DNA of 64,000 bases, taken from contig JAKSXM010000247.1 of the NCBI GenBank assembly GCA_022575985.1, positions 4,611,501 through 4,675,500 of the forward strand, given 5' to 3'. Each line of letters opens with the position of its first letter. Position 1 is the stretch's first letter. Shown one piece after another: positions 24,367 through 36,671 of the stretch. Source of the stretch: Anagrus nilaparvatae. Lineage: Eukaryota > Arthropoda > Insecta > Hymenoptera > Mymaridae. A model generated the notes under the pieces. It was not told the DNA's origin and made no database searches. It saw only the letters and a list, made by a program, of their open reading frames with translations. The translations under genes were made by a program, and so were the position numbers.

Positions 24367-25194
24367 ATAAAGAAAATATATTTAGGCAAATATTTTTATA
24401 AATATGCAGTGATAATTAAGCACAAGGTAATATTAAAATTAAAGTTATTGAATGTATAATATATTTAATATGTATAAAATTGTAGATTTTGAAAAGGTTC
24501 CTAACAGGAATGAAACGCCAATAATTTATAAATAATTATTATTAGCTGCCATATATCGTTTTCTTTTAATTAATATATTTAATTAAAAAATTTCCAGCGT
24601 ATTTCCAAATTATAAAAAAACGCTCTCACTTTCCGTAGCCTGTCACGGCAGTGTGTGATAACAATAAAAATATGCGTCGGGGAAGAAATACACGAGATCA
24701 TCGCTACAAACCGCTTGCATCAACTGTGTATCTTTTATTAACTATAATAATGCGCGAATTTTAATATGTGATTCTGGAATTGCAATTTATACTTATGAAA
24801 TCTCCTTTTTCTTACAAGCTCAGGTCTCAATATACTTTCTAGACGCCACTGTGAATTTTTTAAATTTTGACTATTTTCGGACCCTAAGATGACCTATTTT
24901 CGTTTTTTTTCATAAAATCGATGTAAAAACGTTTTAAAAAAATCCTAAACATATGATCGATCGTAAATTTCGCTGGCTATTTTAAGAATTGTCAGTATAT
25001 TATGCAATACACGGAAAAAAATTCTAAGTTGTATTGACAAATAACTTTGTTGAAATATGCCAACAAAGTATTTGTTGAATTGTCATAGTTACTTAGTTGA
25101 TTCAAACGGAGTGAAAATTTTGTTTAAAAAAAATTATTTTTTTATTATTTTTTTTTTTTTTATTGATTATTTATTTTTGATAATTATTTTTTTT

Positions 25195-25517
25195 GGGTCT
25201 ACTCGGAACCTACACATTTCGATCTTGCACATCTATTTTCTTACACATTTTATTACACGAAATAAATAATTAAATAAATTACCAAAATAAATCTTACACA
25301 AGTGTAGGAAAATTAATAATTAAATATTTTATATATTTTTATAATTTTCATATTGTTTTACAATTAAAATATATAAAATATTTAATTATCAATTTTCCTA
25401 CACTTGTGTAAGATTTATTTTGGTAATTTATTTAATGTGTAATATTTTTTTCGTGTAATAAAATGTGTAAGAAAATAGATGTGCAAATTCGAAATGTGTA
25501 GGTTCCGAGTAGACCCA
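25195..25517. mobile_element. Foldback MITE nested in copy B, 323 bp
   Basis: Nearly perfect palindrome from GGGTCTACTCGGAACC to GGTTCCGAGTAGACCC. It is flanked on both sides by A followed by eight T, a candidate 8-9 bp target duplication of hAT type. The low complexity of that target makes the duplication uncertain. Confidence 0.85.
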
Positions 25518-25658
25518 TTTTTTTTATATTTATTTAGGAATTTTTTTTTTTTTTTTTATTAATAATTTTTTTTTTTGATAATTATTTTTTTTATATTTAT
25601 TTATGTACTTATATATTTATTAATTTAAAATCTGTTAAAAAAAACCGAAGAAAAATTT

Positions 25659-25730
25659 TGACTGCCACTGGGATCGAACCGAGTTCCGCGGCTTCCGAGA
25701 CAGCGAGATTATCCATTCTGCTAACAGGAC
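25659..25730 (-). other. tRNA-like sequence (copy B), 72 nt
   Basis: Minus strand: GTCCTGTTAGCAGAATGGATAA (A box) and CGGTTCGATCCC (B box), with total length close to a real tRNA. The T-arm pairs 4 of 5, the acceptor only weakly. It is the counterpart of 9216-9300. Confidence 0.6.
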
Positions 25731-26408
25731 ACTTCGATTTAATAAAAAAATTTTAAGTACTATATGTTACAGATAATAATTTTCGAAATTATATGCAGAG
25801 TAAATTATGCACACCCAGCGAAATGCATATTTAAAAATAATAGTTAAAACTATCATAAATAATTTTTAGGAAATCCCATTTCTTTATTATAATAATAATG
25901 AATAATAATATAAACAAAAGCCGCTGCTGAAGAACATGTTTCGACTTGTCGCCGGCCGCGGTGTTAAATACATAAAAGGATAGAAAGAGAAAGAATGAAT
26001 AAATATTTTAATATAAAAGAAAAAGCATTGACCTAACTATTAAAATTAATCATATTAATATTGTAGGTTGTTGGTTTATCTAACACTATGGTGATTCAAC
26101 AAAGATTTAAGTGGTTAACTTAACGATTTTAATTTTGCTTGAATCAACAAAGTATTTGTTGGTCTAATGTTTTTATTTGACAATTCAACGTTTAATTTTT
26201 CCATTCAACAACTTACAATCCTAATCATATTTCAGTAATGTAATACGTTTAGTTTGTCTTATATTTTTTTTACGTGTAGGCTATCTTCATATGAATAATT
26301 TATTCGATATATTAAGCTAGCAATTTTTTGGATATTTCGCCACTGGCTAAATAGTGTGAGACTCGTCAGTACGTATATTACTTAGTCTTTTCGTAGATAC
26401 CCTACCCA

Positions 26409-27032
26409 TAGGGTGATTAAAATAAAAGTCCTTGAAATTAGCTCATAATGGAGTATGTTATTGTACACATCATGGCAAATTTCAGCTCAATTGGTGACGT
26501 TTTAGAGGTCGCTCAAGCCTCTAGAAGCTTTTTCGAAATTAAAAAACGGGAGCAGCACACAATGTATTCACAAAATTTTTTTAAAAGGCTTTAAATAAGC
26601 CAAGGGGTACGTTTTTTTGGTTGCTGGTTTCAAAAATTAAGTGCTTAAATAAAAGAAAATACTTTATTTGCGTATAATATGTTATCAGTAAATCACATTT
26701 TTATAGAACTAAGAAAAATAACAATTTACCATTGATTTCTTATGACTTTTTCGACAGTTTAGGGATTTTAAAGACATTATTATGTTCTGGGACCATGATT
26801 TTTGAAACCAGCAACCAGAAAAACGTAACTCTAGGCATATTTCAGACCTTTTTGTAAATCCATTTTGAGCTGCACTCGTTTTTCAATTTTAAAAAAGCTT
26901 CTAGAGAATTAAGTGACCTCTAAAACGTCACCAAATGGGCTGAAATTAACCATGGTATCTTGGTAACAAGTGTACAATAACATACTCCATGAAGAGCTAA
27001 TTTCAAGCACTTTTTTTTTTTAAATCACCCTA
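26409..27032. mobile_element. Foldback element with TA-flanked GGGTGATT ends
   Basis: Left end TAGGGTGATTAAAAT, right end TTAAATCACCCTA. The arms share GGAGTATGTTATTGTACA, GTGACGTTTTAGAGGTC and GGTTGCTGGTTTCAAAAA in inverted copies. The TA flank and the GGGTGATT start suggest a Tc1/mariner-type MITE. Confidence 0.8.
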
Positions 27033-28045
27033 GTACCCAATCCATGGATAATAATTATTGTATAAAACATAAACAAAAAAATTTTTTTAAGCATAATAAA
27101 TTATGTAAAAAAGGGAGAACTTTCTTCGATGAAATCAGACTATTATGAGAGAAATGAAATTTAAAAAATTCCGACTTACACCATTGAATAAAGGCTAAAT
27201 TAAGGGGAAACTTGGACAAAATCCTCCAGAGAAAAAAAGTTATGGAATGTGCTGATTTTGGGCTAATTTAAAAGGAGAAACAAAATCGGATGTTCTAACC
27301 GAGTGCTGCCCCCCCCCCCTTCCCAGGGGAGCTAAAGTTGGGGCAAAACGGTTTTTTACAAATAACTTATAAAGAAAACAAAATTTTAAAAATTTTCAAA
27401 TAAAAGTTGTAGCTGAAAAAAATTCCTACAAAAATAGTCACTAGTAATTTTTCAGTCAGACGCACTGAGACCAAGTTATAGGCGGTCAAAGTTTAGACCT
27501 TTTTTACCAAAATTTCAAAAATCGATATTTAACACAAAAAAAAAGAAAAAATCGTTATTGATGAGTTTTTAAAATTAGAGTTTTAAAATTTTTTAGTAGT
27601 AAAAAGTTTTAGATATGGGTATGTAAGGTTTTTTACATATAATATGTGTGTGGGTGTAAAATTTTACGTGTATATGTTTCTGTGTCCCCACACATAGTCA
27701 CTACAACCCCAAGAACGTGCATTTTTTTTAGTGTACATTTTTTGATGTTTGTTAACTAAAAAAGCTTATAAATGGGAAAATTTAAGATGGAATGACTTAT
27801 TAGAGATCCATACTAAGTATTCAAATCAAATTATGCATATATTTAATTGTAATTTTGCTTGCAAACAAGCACCATTTTTTTAAAAAAATTGCGTTTTTTT
27901 AGATTTATATGTTTTATATAATTATTTTAATAATATATCAACTATTTGCAACATTTTTGGTACATAATAGTACAGGAGCTTGAGTACAAAACCGTTTTTT
28001 GGCCAAAAAATGATATAAATTTGAAAATCATAGATAAATAAAAGG

Positions 28046-29099
28046 CATCACATCGATCTTGAACGAGCGCAAAGTCGGAAAAAAATGACGACAAAATCTA
28101 ACCTTGCAAACTTTTTGTAAAAATTTGTTATTTTCGAATTTTCATATCAATAAGTTAGATGTGCTCATCTAAAAAAATTTTAGTCAATTTTGCGGGTGAC
28201 TAAGAAATCAAAATTAAAAAATTTGATTTTTAACAATGAACCTCTATAAAATTTAAAGAAATAGATGAAAAATTTCGATTGCCAGGGAAAAACCACTCCT
28301 GAACAAAAAAAACTTTTCTTTTTACGATAAAATTTAACTAAGTTATCGTCAATTTAAGATTTTGCTCAAATTCGTGTTAACAAATATTGAAATTTTAATA
28401 AAAAAAGCCTATTTCTAAACTTAAAACATGTAATATTTTCATCGTAAAGAATATATTTTCTTTTAAATCGATTAATTTTTTCCTGAGTATTCATTTCTTC
28501 AAGAAAAAATTCATTTCATGAACTGAAATTTACTTTTCAAGTCAAAAACTATTTATAGCTTCAAATAGCAGGATTTATTTGAGACAGTTTTTTTTGGTTT
28601 TTGACGTATAATTTGAAATTTAGTAGATGGGAATGAATTTTTTCTTGAAGAAATGAATACTCAGGAAAAAATTAATCGATTTAAAAGAAAATATATTCTT
28701 TACGATGAAAATATTACATGTTTTAAGTTTAGAAATAGGCTTTTTTTATTAAAATTTCAATATTTGTTAACACGAATTTGAGCAAAATCTTAAATTGACG
28801 ATAACTTAGCTAAATTTTATCGTAAAAAGAAAAGTTTTTTTTTATTCAGGAGTGGTTTTTCCCTGGCAATCCAAATTTTTATCTATTTCTTTAAATTATA
28901 TAAAGGTTCATTGTTAAAAATGAAATTTTCTGATTTTGGTCTCAGTCTACCACAAAATGGACTAAAAATTTTTTAGATGAGCACATCTTACTTACTGCTA
29001 TAAAAATTCGAAAATAACAAATTATTTACAAAAAGTTTGCAAGGTTGGATTTTGTCGTCATTTTTTTCCGACTTTTCGTTCGTTCAAGCTCGGTGTGGC
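28046..29099. mobile_element. Foldback element, about 1.05 kb
   Basis: Long arms share CTTGAACGA, GGAAAAAAATGACGACAAAATC, GCCAGGGAAAAACCACTCCTG and GAATATATTTTCTTTTAAATCG. The unpaired centre lies at about 28510-28640. No coding capacity. Confidence 0.85.
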
Positions 29100-29395
29100 A
29101 TATGCAGGAAAATTACATTTAAATAAGTGCATATTTTTTCTATTGTATGTATACTTTTTCCTGGTTCTATTATCAAGAAAAAGTTATACTGACAATTCCC
29201 AAAATGACCAGGGAAATTTACGATCGTTCATAGGATTTTTTTAAAACGTTTTTACATCGATTTTGTAAATTAAACTAAAATTGGTCATCTTAGGGTCCGA
29301 AAATAGCCAAAATTTAAAAAAATTACTATGGCGGCGAGAAAGCATTTTAACCTGAGCTTTTAATAGAAAGGACAATTCATAAGTATAAACCAATG

Positions 29396-30054
29396 TGCAA
29401 AGCTAGAGTACGATTAGATGACCCGACCTAGAAGCCTACGTACGTTTAATTACTATTAATTACTATTAATTTTTTAGAACTTTAGAAAAATATTTTGTCA
29501 ATAATAAAAAATGCGTTTTATTAAAGCACGCTGCAAAAATACAAAACCTTATAATAAATTATTTTACCATTTTATTATTATTTAAGGGTAGCTTTTACCC
29601 TTAAGGTATCAATTTATTTGCAATATTGAACTTTACGCGGATCGAATGTATAAAGACAAAAAAATTTTTTTTGCTCTTTTGGGCGTAAAACTTGGCAGGG
29701 TGAATTTTGCACTCCTTGTAGCAAAATGTTATGCCTTGGTAGCCAAAAAATATCGTAAGAACCATGGGCGAAAAACTTTAAACGTGTAAAAATCTTACGC
29801 CCTTGATACATAATATACTATAAAGGCGTGCTTTTCTTTATTTAAGCGTGGTGTATCAATTTTTCAGGCATGTTACTCCAGTGTTCGGTAACTGAAAGAC
29901 TTTTGTAATAGACGTTCTGTCTTGGTCCATGGTAATACCTCTGAAACATATAATTTTCCATTCATTTTTCCGGTTTTTATGACCTTTGTTCTTGACATAC
30001 AAATAAAAAATATAGTTAAATAAATTAAGAAATTTATGTTAAATTTTCTGCTCT
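29396..30054. other. AT-rich DNA, nothing recognised
   Basis: Short open frames on the minus strand (29811-29614) lack any recognisable motif. Confidence 0.45.
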
Positions 30055-31285
30055 TACACTGAGAAAATTATATAATTGTGACAATGATATCATATAATCA
30101 TATTTGTACGATTATACATGTAATCACCCTGATGATATTATATCATCAGGACAATAATATTCTGTAATCCTGACAATTATATGCATATCATTGGGGCAAT
30201 TATACATATAATCCTCCTGATGATATCATATAATCAAGGCAATTATATTTAATTATTTGTTTTTTTTTTCAAAATATTTATTTTTTGGGTATATGAAGAA
30301 ACTCACAGATATTTAATTATGTATTTTTACCTAATTTATTATTTATTAAAGTTTTTTTAAAGATTTTTAAAGATTTGAATTTTTATTATTTTTATCTTTG
30401 GTATTTTTGTTAATTTTTTTTTCGCTCGCACGCTTTCGTTCGTTATCAATTATCGATACCGTATAACCCTAATCTAATCTAATCGCATATGTATTATATA
30501 GAAATAACGAGCGCTCGCCGATCATCATTCTTATTGAGTATTATATTCTCGGTCCTTATATAGTAACTGGAACGTATTTTTGACACTTGCGAGAGAAAAA
30601 ACCTTAGCATCTAGCGGTTGGAAATTAAAACAATACACCGCGCAAAATTCGAATTCAAAAAAAGTTTAAAAAAAATTTATTTTAAATTTGATTTTAGCGC
30701 GGTGTATTGTTTTAATTTCCAACCGCTAGATGCTAAGGTCTTTTCTCTCGCAAGTGTCAAAAATACGTTCCAGTTACTATATAAGGACCGAGAATATAAT
30801 ACTCAATAAGAATGATGATCGGCGAGCGCTCGTTATTTCTATATAATACATATGCGATTAGATTAGATTAGGGTTATACGGTATCGATAATTGATAACGA
30901 ACGAAAGCGTGCGAGCGAAAAAAAAATTAACAAAAATACCAAAGATAAAAATAATAAAAATTCAAATCTTTAAAAATCTTTAAAAAAACTTTAATAAATA
31001 ATAAATTAGGTAAAAATACATAATTAAATATCTGTGAGTTTCTTCATATACCCAAAAAATAAATATTTTGAAAAAAAAAACAAATAATTAAATATAATTG
31101 CCTTGATTATATGATATCATCAGGAGGATTATATGTATAATTGCCCCAATGATATGCATATAATTGTCAGGATTACAGAATATTATTGTCCTGATGATAT
31201 AATATCATCAGGGTGATTACATGTATAATCGTACAAATATGATTATATGATATCATTGACACAATTATATAATTTTCTCAGTGTA
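30055..31285. mobile_element. Nearly perfect palindrome, 1.23 kb, TA-flanked CACTGAGAAAA ends
   Basis: The left arm from TACACTGAGAAAATTATAT and the right arm ending ATATAATTTTCTCAGTGTA match over about 590 bases with very few differences. The centre is at about 30650-30695, inside CGCGCAAAATTCGAATTC. Repeated GATGATATNATATNATC palindromes fill the first 200 bases of each arm. The ends resemble the 8815 and 25008 elements (TACACNGAAAAA), but there is no tRNA-like core. Confidence 0.95.
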
Positions 31286-31639
31286 CAATTGGCACAAAGA
31301 GAATTTTCATATTTTCATTAGCTTTCGTGTTATTCTTATTTTCCCACCTAAAAAATGGTTTATGTCAAATTTTCACCCTTAAATGCACTCTTAATTGGCT
31401 TAAATATATGTTTTAATATATATTAAAATATATTTTTTTAATTCTGCATGCAAAAATACCCTTACTACCTAAGCTAAGTCTTATTTTGATTGAAAGTGAC
31501 AAAAAATTTTGCTGTGAAAAAAATTAATTTTTTAGAAAAATTTTATTGTGTAAAAAAATTTCATTTTATTTGGAATAAAATTCCTTATTAGTTAAATAAG
31601 TATTAATTCAAATGGAAAATTACTTTGAATTTCGTAAAA

Positions 31640-31747
31640 CCATTGATTCTTTAATTAAAAAATTCGTATGAATAAATATATGGTTAAAATATTTCAGTTA
31701 CAAGTATGCTGCACAAAAACACCCATTGGCGGATAGAACGCCCTTAA
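31640..31747. mobile_element. Solo end of the 40585-41314 TTAA foldback family
   Basis: CATTGATTCTTTAATTAAAAAATTC through ATATGGTTAAAATATTTCAG, TATGCTGCACAAAAACACCC and AGAACGCCCTTAA match the right end of the palindrome at 41200-41314 with roughly 85% identity. This is a truncated relative. Confidence 0.75.
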
Positions 31748-31840
31748 TATTAGGTCTTTTTGCATCACTAGATTGCAAATTAAAGATATATTTAGTATTA
31801 CATAATAATTTTTTTTATAACTTCTTTTTTATAATACAGG

Positions 31841-32826
31841 CGCCAGCCATACTAATCACGCCCAAAAATTAAATTTCTTTTTCCGAGGATAAAAATAGAT
31901 GGTATTTATGAAAATTAATAATATTTATTACTCGTTTGTAATTCTTAAACAATAATATTTATAATCGACCTTTTTACGAGTACATGATATTAAATGAATT
32001 TACAAATTCATCGCCCACGCTTTTTATATGCGGATGCTTATCGTCATCTCTTTTTTTTTATTAAGGGATACAAAGCGGCGACATTAGATGAATTTTTAAA
32101 CTTATTTAAAAATTTTAATTTACGTGGATTTTAAATGTCGGTACAGAAGGTACCTAGCGTATCGATCAACACTAACACATAGATCTCATCAGTGTAGCTG
32201 TGTGTGTTAGTGTATGTCGTCCTCACAAGTGCTAAAATCGCCATTTGTTAACTATATAAGAAAAATAAGGACGTGTTTACATCACCGTCTGTAGCACATA
32301 CACTAACACACACAGCTACACTGATGAGATCTATGTGTTAGTGTTGATCGAAACGCTAGGTACCTTCTGTACCGACATTTAAAATCCGCGTAAATTCAAA
32401 TTTTTAAATAAGTTTAAAAATGCATCTAATCTCGCCGCTTTCTATGCCTTAATAAAAAAAAGAGATGACGATAAGCATCCGCATATAAAAAGCGTGGGCG
32501 ATGAATTTGTAAATTCATTTAATATCATGTACTCGTAAAAAGGTCGATTATAAACATTATTGTTGAAGGTGGTATTTATGTTTTTTGACCCGCTGAACCC
32601 GAATCCAGGGTCTGTTTTGCAAATTTCGTGGTCAATTTTTTGTTATTAACAAATTATTGCAAAATTTTTTGTTATTAACAAATTATTGCAAAATTGACCA
32701 CGAAATTTGCAAAGCAGACCCCAAATTCGTATTCAGCGGGTTGAAAAACATAAATAACACCTATTTTTATCCTCGGAAAAAGAAATTAAATTTCTTAATT
32801 TTTGGGTGTGATTAGTATGGCTGGCG
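31841..32826. mobile_element. Foldback element, about 0.99 kb, with a nested 190-bp foldback
   Basis: The ends CGCCAGCCATACTAATCA and TGATTAGTATGGCTGGCG lead long arms (GCATCCGCATATAAAAAGCG, GTACCTTCTGTACCGACA, CACACAGCTACACTGATGAG in both orientations), centred near 32235. The right arm alone contains a secondary palindrome at about 32572-32764 (ACCCGCTGAA ... TTCAGCGGGT). Confidence 0.9.
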
Positions 32827-32829
32827 TCT

Positions 32830-33400
32830 AGACTATTAGAACCCATTTAATTTTTCATTTTTTCTTGGTTTAATTAAATATATATTTTTTATATTTACAT
32901 ATTCTTTCTTTAAAAAAAAAATAATGAAGTATATTCTTTTGGTCAATAGCAATACCCAAATATGTTGCTTTATTGCATGGACTGATAGGAATGCATTTGA
33001 TATCATCATCAATTTTAACGTTTAGACCCCAAATATTGTCCTAGATTTGTTTGTAAAAAGTGGATTTGTAAAAAATATTTCTAAATAGAATGAAATTCTG
33101 GAATTTGCACAGTAAAATTTTTCATTATTTTTTCAGTTTTTTTGTTTAATTTCAAGTTGAAATCTGTAAAAACATTAAGCTGCTAAACATTGAGAATCAG
33201 GCTTATGTATCCATATTTTAAAATCTATTTGGTATTTTAAAAACTGAAAAAGTGAACTATAGCTTATTGTTAGATTGAAATTTTCAAATTTTAATATTGC
33301 TGTTTTCTTTCATACGTTTGCAATTATATTTAATAATTTTGAAAAATTTCAATGAAATCATCGATTAAATATAATTTTGAAACTTATTTATCTTTTATAG
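32830..33400. other. AT-rich DNA, possible intron
   Basis: Nothing recognisable. It lies upstream of an exon-like segment and could be intronic. Confidence 0.35.
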
Positions 33401-33564
33401 TTCTGGAAAGGCCTACCTCTCAAATGTCATACCTAGAACATTTTTTGAAAGAATCGTCAGGGAAGACTCATAATAGTAGCGTTGACAGTATAGAAGGAGA
33501 TATAAAAGAATACCAAGTACTTGGAATTTCAAGCATAAAAAACCATTTATCTGATTTAAGTATC
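33401..33564 (+). CDS. Isolated exon-like open segment (unknown protein)
   Basis: An acceptor-like TATCTTTTATAG precedes 33401 and a strong donor GTAAGT follows 33564. Between them one frame is open and looks like soluble protein: LERPTSQMSYLEHFLKESS, a Ser-rich stretch, then a charged and hydrophobic mix (EGDIKEYQVLGISSIKNH). It starts in phase 1 and ends in phase 0. The phase-0 exon-like segment at 36226 could continue it, with 2.7 kb of repeats as intron between them. I do not recognise a family. It may be a real host exon or chance. Confidence 0.4.
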
Positions 33565-33699
33565 GTAAGTTCCTTTTCAATAACAAAAATGTAAATATTA
33601 GATTATTTGTATAATATTGGTGAACGAATCTAGGATATATTTATTCAATATGTATATACAATAATTTTTTAGAAGAATTTTAGAGAGATGTTTGTCCCT

Positions 33700-33850
33700 T
33701 GGTTTAAAATCAATATTTTTATTCTACTTTATTCTATAGAATTTATACTGAAGTATATTTTGCTACACTAATATTTAAACTTTTTTATAAAACAGGATAA
33801 TATTTGAAAAAAATTTATAGTTGGGTTTATACTGCTAAATTTGATAATTA
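33700..33850 (+). repeat. Dispersed copy of the 60.7-62 kb repeat unit
   Basis: The phrase order TATATTTTGCTACA, ACTAATATTT, TATAAAACAGGATA, GAAAAAAATTTATA, TACTGCTAAATT matches the degenerate tandem units at 60740-62060. Confidence 0.55.
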
Positions 33851-33945
33851 CAGTGGAACTTTGATAATTCGAAGTTCATGCGGCAAGATGAAACCTTCGA
33901 ATTATCTAATGGCTAAAAATATTAAAAAAACGAAAAATCTTCGGT

Positions 33946-34794
33946 GCTTCTTCGTTTTCCCCCCCCCCCCCCCACCAAATCGCATTTTTTTCACTAGGAA
34001 ATTATTCTAAACGACTAAATTAGTTTAAAAAAAATGTTTTTAGGTGGGAAAAACACTTTTAATTGAAAAAAAAATTGATTTTTTTATTTTTTTTTTAAAT
34101 TTTTTTTACCTTTTTTTTTTTTTTTTTTGAATACTAAAATAACCTTAAACATAATAATACAATTATTTTTTATTCAATGGATAAAATGATTGTATATCCT
34201 CCAATATTTGCAAAAATAGATTTGAATTTTTATACTTTTGTCGCCAAATAAATTCACACAAGTACGAATCAATCATGTTTCTATGTGTCCCGCACTCTTT
34301 TTTTGTTCTACCTACCCTTTGTTAAACCTACCCCCCATGCTGTACTCGCACCTACCCCTAGAGTAAGTAAAATTCTGGGGGTCGAGGGGGCAAATCCCCC
34401 CTTGGGGGTATGGGGGCGAAGCCCCCAATAAAGAAAAAAGCAATTTAAACCTACCCCCAATGCTGTACTCGCACCTACCCCTAGAATAAGTAAAATTCTG
34501 GGGGTCGAGGGGGCTGAGCCCCCCGTGGGGGTATGGGGGCGATGCTCCTAATTATAAAAAAAGTAATTTAAACCTTCCCCCAATGCTGTACTCGCACCTA
34601 CCCCTAGAATAAGCAAAATCCTTAAAATTTTTAACAAATTTTCAAAATTATTAAAAATTTTTTTAACTAATTTTTTTTTTTTTTTTGCATTTTTCCCACC
34701 CAAAACTTATTGTTAACTTCATTTTAAGTGTTTTTAAGCAATTTCCAGCAAAAATTTTAGCGATTTGGTGGGGGGGGGGAAACGAAGAAGATCC
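33946..34794. mobile_element. Inverted-repeat element enclosing GC-rich ~120 bp tandem units
   Basis: CTTCTTCGTTTTCCCCCCCC...ACCAAATCG on the left and CGATTTGGTGGGGGGGG..AAACGAAGAAG on the right are complementary. The arms continue with ATTTTT-rich inverted sequence. Confidence 0.7.
34323..34620. repeat. ~118 bp tandem repeat with G/C hairpins, 2.5 copies
   Basis: Units contain ATGCTGTACTCGCACCTACCCCTAGA, TAAAATTCTGGGGGTCGAGG and the hairpin GGGGGCGAAGCCCCC (the second copy is altered to GGGGGCGATGCTCC). They start near 34323, 34448 and 34566. Confidence 0.85.
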
Positions 34795-35329
34795 AAATCT
34801 TCTTTTAATAGAGTGATTCCTAGTGAATTCAGCAAAAGTTTCCAGGTCGGGTCGCTGAAACCGGCTAAAAACTTTTTTTTGCCAATTAGCTATCCAAAAT
34901 GGACTATGTCCCCAAATTTTAGCCCTTAATATTGAAAACTAAGCCCAGGGCGAATTTTTGAAAAAAAAGGACGTTTTCATCTTTCCTCAGCCACCCATTC
35001 TTCTTTTATGTGCCATTCCTTCTGGAAATCATTAAAAATAATGAAAAAAGAGGTACCATAGTAAAATTTCCTCAGGAATCCAGTCATGCCGTTAGTTTTT
35101 GAAAATTCCTACACGGGGAGCCAGAAAATCGATAAATTCACAGGGTATATTACGGAAACTACAGAAAAATTGTATATCCGAATTTTTTATTGAGCTTCTC
35201 AGGAAAAGCTTGTTTTTATATATATTTTCGGATGCCATATCAACCTAGATGCGATCGAACTTCCTAGACCCTAAAATAACCGAAAAATAGTGAATTTTCC
35301 TAAATTTTTCTCATTTTTCAGCAGTTTTT

Positions 35330-35870
35330 TTGAATTTTCCCGCTCTAAATGACTCCGAACGATTTAAACAAGGTAAGATTCGGATTTCCAGGGAAATTTC
35401 ACATATTTTCTTTATTTAAATAATTATTAGGCTTCGATGTAAACGAGCTCACACCAAATGCCTTAAATACAAAATTTTAATTTTTATCGTTTTTTAGCAG
35501 TTTTTTTTTAATTTTCCCGCTCTAAATGACTCCGAACGATTTAAACAAGGTGAGATTCGGATTCCCAGGGAAATTTTAAATATTTTCTTTATTTAAATAA
35601 TTTTTAGGCTTCAATGTAAACGAGCTCACACCAAATGCCTGAAATACAAAATTTTGATTTTTATCGTTTTTTTAGCAGTTTTTTTGAATTTTCCCACTCT
35701 TAATGACTTCGAACGATTTAAACAAGGTAAGATTCGGATTCCCAGGGAAATTTTAAATATTTTCTTTATTTAAATCATTTTTAGGCTTCGATTTAAACGA
35801 GTTCACACCAAATGCCTTAAATAAAAAATTTTGATTTTTATCGTTTTTTAGAGTTTTGTGTGTACTTTTT
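35330..35870. repeat. ~175 bp tandem units, left arm (about 3)
   Basis: Units contain TTTTCCCGCTCTAAATGACTC, GATTTAAACAAGGTAAGATTC and CTCACACCAAATGCC. Confidence 0.85.
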
Positions 35871-36225
35871 CTGTTTAAGGTTCCTAATAAGATTTATTAT
35901 ATCGTATATAATAACAACTTAATAAATATTTTATTATTAAAGATGTAAATTACTAATAATCTTATTTCCGAAAAAAATTTTAAATAATTTAAATTTAGCG
36001 CTAAAAATAATAAACATTGTATATAAAAAATTTAAAGCTATGTGGCGTGGCAATCGTCAATGTTTACAAGATTTATTAGTAAATAAATGAGTTACATTAA
36101 AAACATTTTTATTGTATTCATATTATTCATTAAAACAATAAGCTACGTAAATTTATTTAATTATTGTGTGAATATTAAAATATTATTTGGTACTTACGGA
36201 GATAATAATTTAGATAATAATTTAG

Positions 36226-36378
36226 CCTGGTAGCGAGACCCGTGTTAAAGTAGGGTTTAATGAAATTTTATACAATGTATCGGCTAAAAATGAAAATGAT
36301 CAAATAAAAAGAAAATTAGGGCATACTCATTCCAAATACACTCAATATCTAAAGAATTTGGATTCTATTTATGAATAA
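36226..36378 (+). CDS. Terminal-exon-like open segment (unknown protein)
   Basis: The acceptor-like ATAATTTAG precedes CCTGGTAGCGAG. The frame then runs open for 50 codons: basic/polar with SETRVKVGFNEILYN, then RKLGHTHSKYTQYLKN, ending in TAA at 36376. An AATAAA lies about 65 bases downstream (36442). It lies in the single-copy core of the 34811-38747 foldback. No family is recognised. It starts in phase 0, which fits the end phase of 33401-33564. Either a host gene fragment was captured by the foldback, or the foldback grew around an existing gene. Confidence 0.4.
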   Translation, partial: PGSETRVKVGFNEILYNVSAKNENDQIKRKLGHTHSKYTQYLKNLDSIYE

Positions 36379-36572
36379 ATTATCTAAATTATAATAATAT
36401 TTTCTGAATACATTATTGTAAGCTAAATATTATGTAAATATCAATAAAAATTTTTTTAATAGAATATTTTTCTTCTTATTAACGTCATACTAAAGTCAAA
36501 TACGTCGGTAAAATTTTTAAAAATGTACTTTTACTTTTCTACGCTTTAGAAAATAAAAAAAAATTATTTCAG

Positions 36573-36671
36573 GCTTTAAAGTATAATTTTTGCAAGGGAA
36601 TGAATCAATATGAAGTTACAAATGTTATTAGGAACGAAATAACTACATTTTACAAATTTAAAACTCAGTCG
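36573..36671 (+). CDS. Second exon-like open segment in the foldback core
   Basis: AAATTATTTCAG precedes an open frame starting ALKYNFCKGMNQYEV and followed by a possible donor (TCG|GTAATC), otherwise a stop six codons further at 36681. The amino-acid composition is protein-like, but the segment is short. Confidence 0.25.

Larger units (their letters stand above)
25008..26278. mobile_element. TA-flanked element with tRNA-like core (copy B)
   Basis: The ends TACACGGAAAAAAATT and AATATAAAAAA..TACGTGTA are imperfect complements. The interior (25640-25990) is clearly homologous to copy A (9200-9560): tRNA-like block, ACTATATGTTACAGATAATAATTTTC, AGCGAAATGCAT, and GGATAGAAAGAGAAAGAAT. A foldback (25195-25517) is inserted in it. 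No open frame. Confidence 0.75.
24776..29395. mobile_element. Composite foldback, 4.6 kb, with nested elements
   Basis: Arms of about 230 bp match in inverted orientation: TTTATACTTATGAA, AAGCTCAGG, ATCGATGTAAAAACGTTTTAAAAAAATCC and ACTGACAATT at 24785-24998 and 29180-29390. The interior contains 25008-26278, 26409-27032 and 28046-29099, each an inverted-repeat element. The arms are about 80-85% alike by eye. No transposase frame. Confidence 0.7.
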
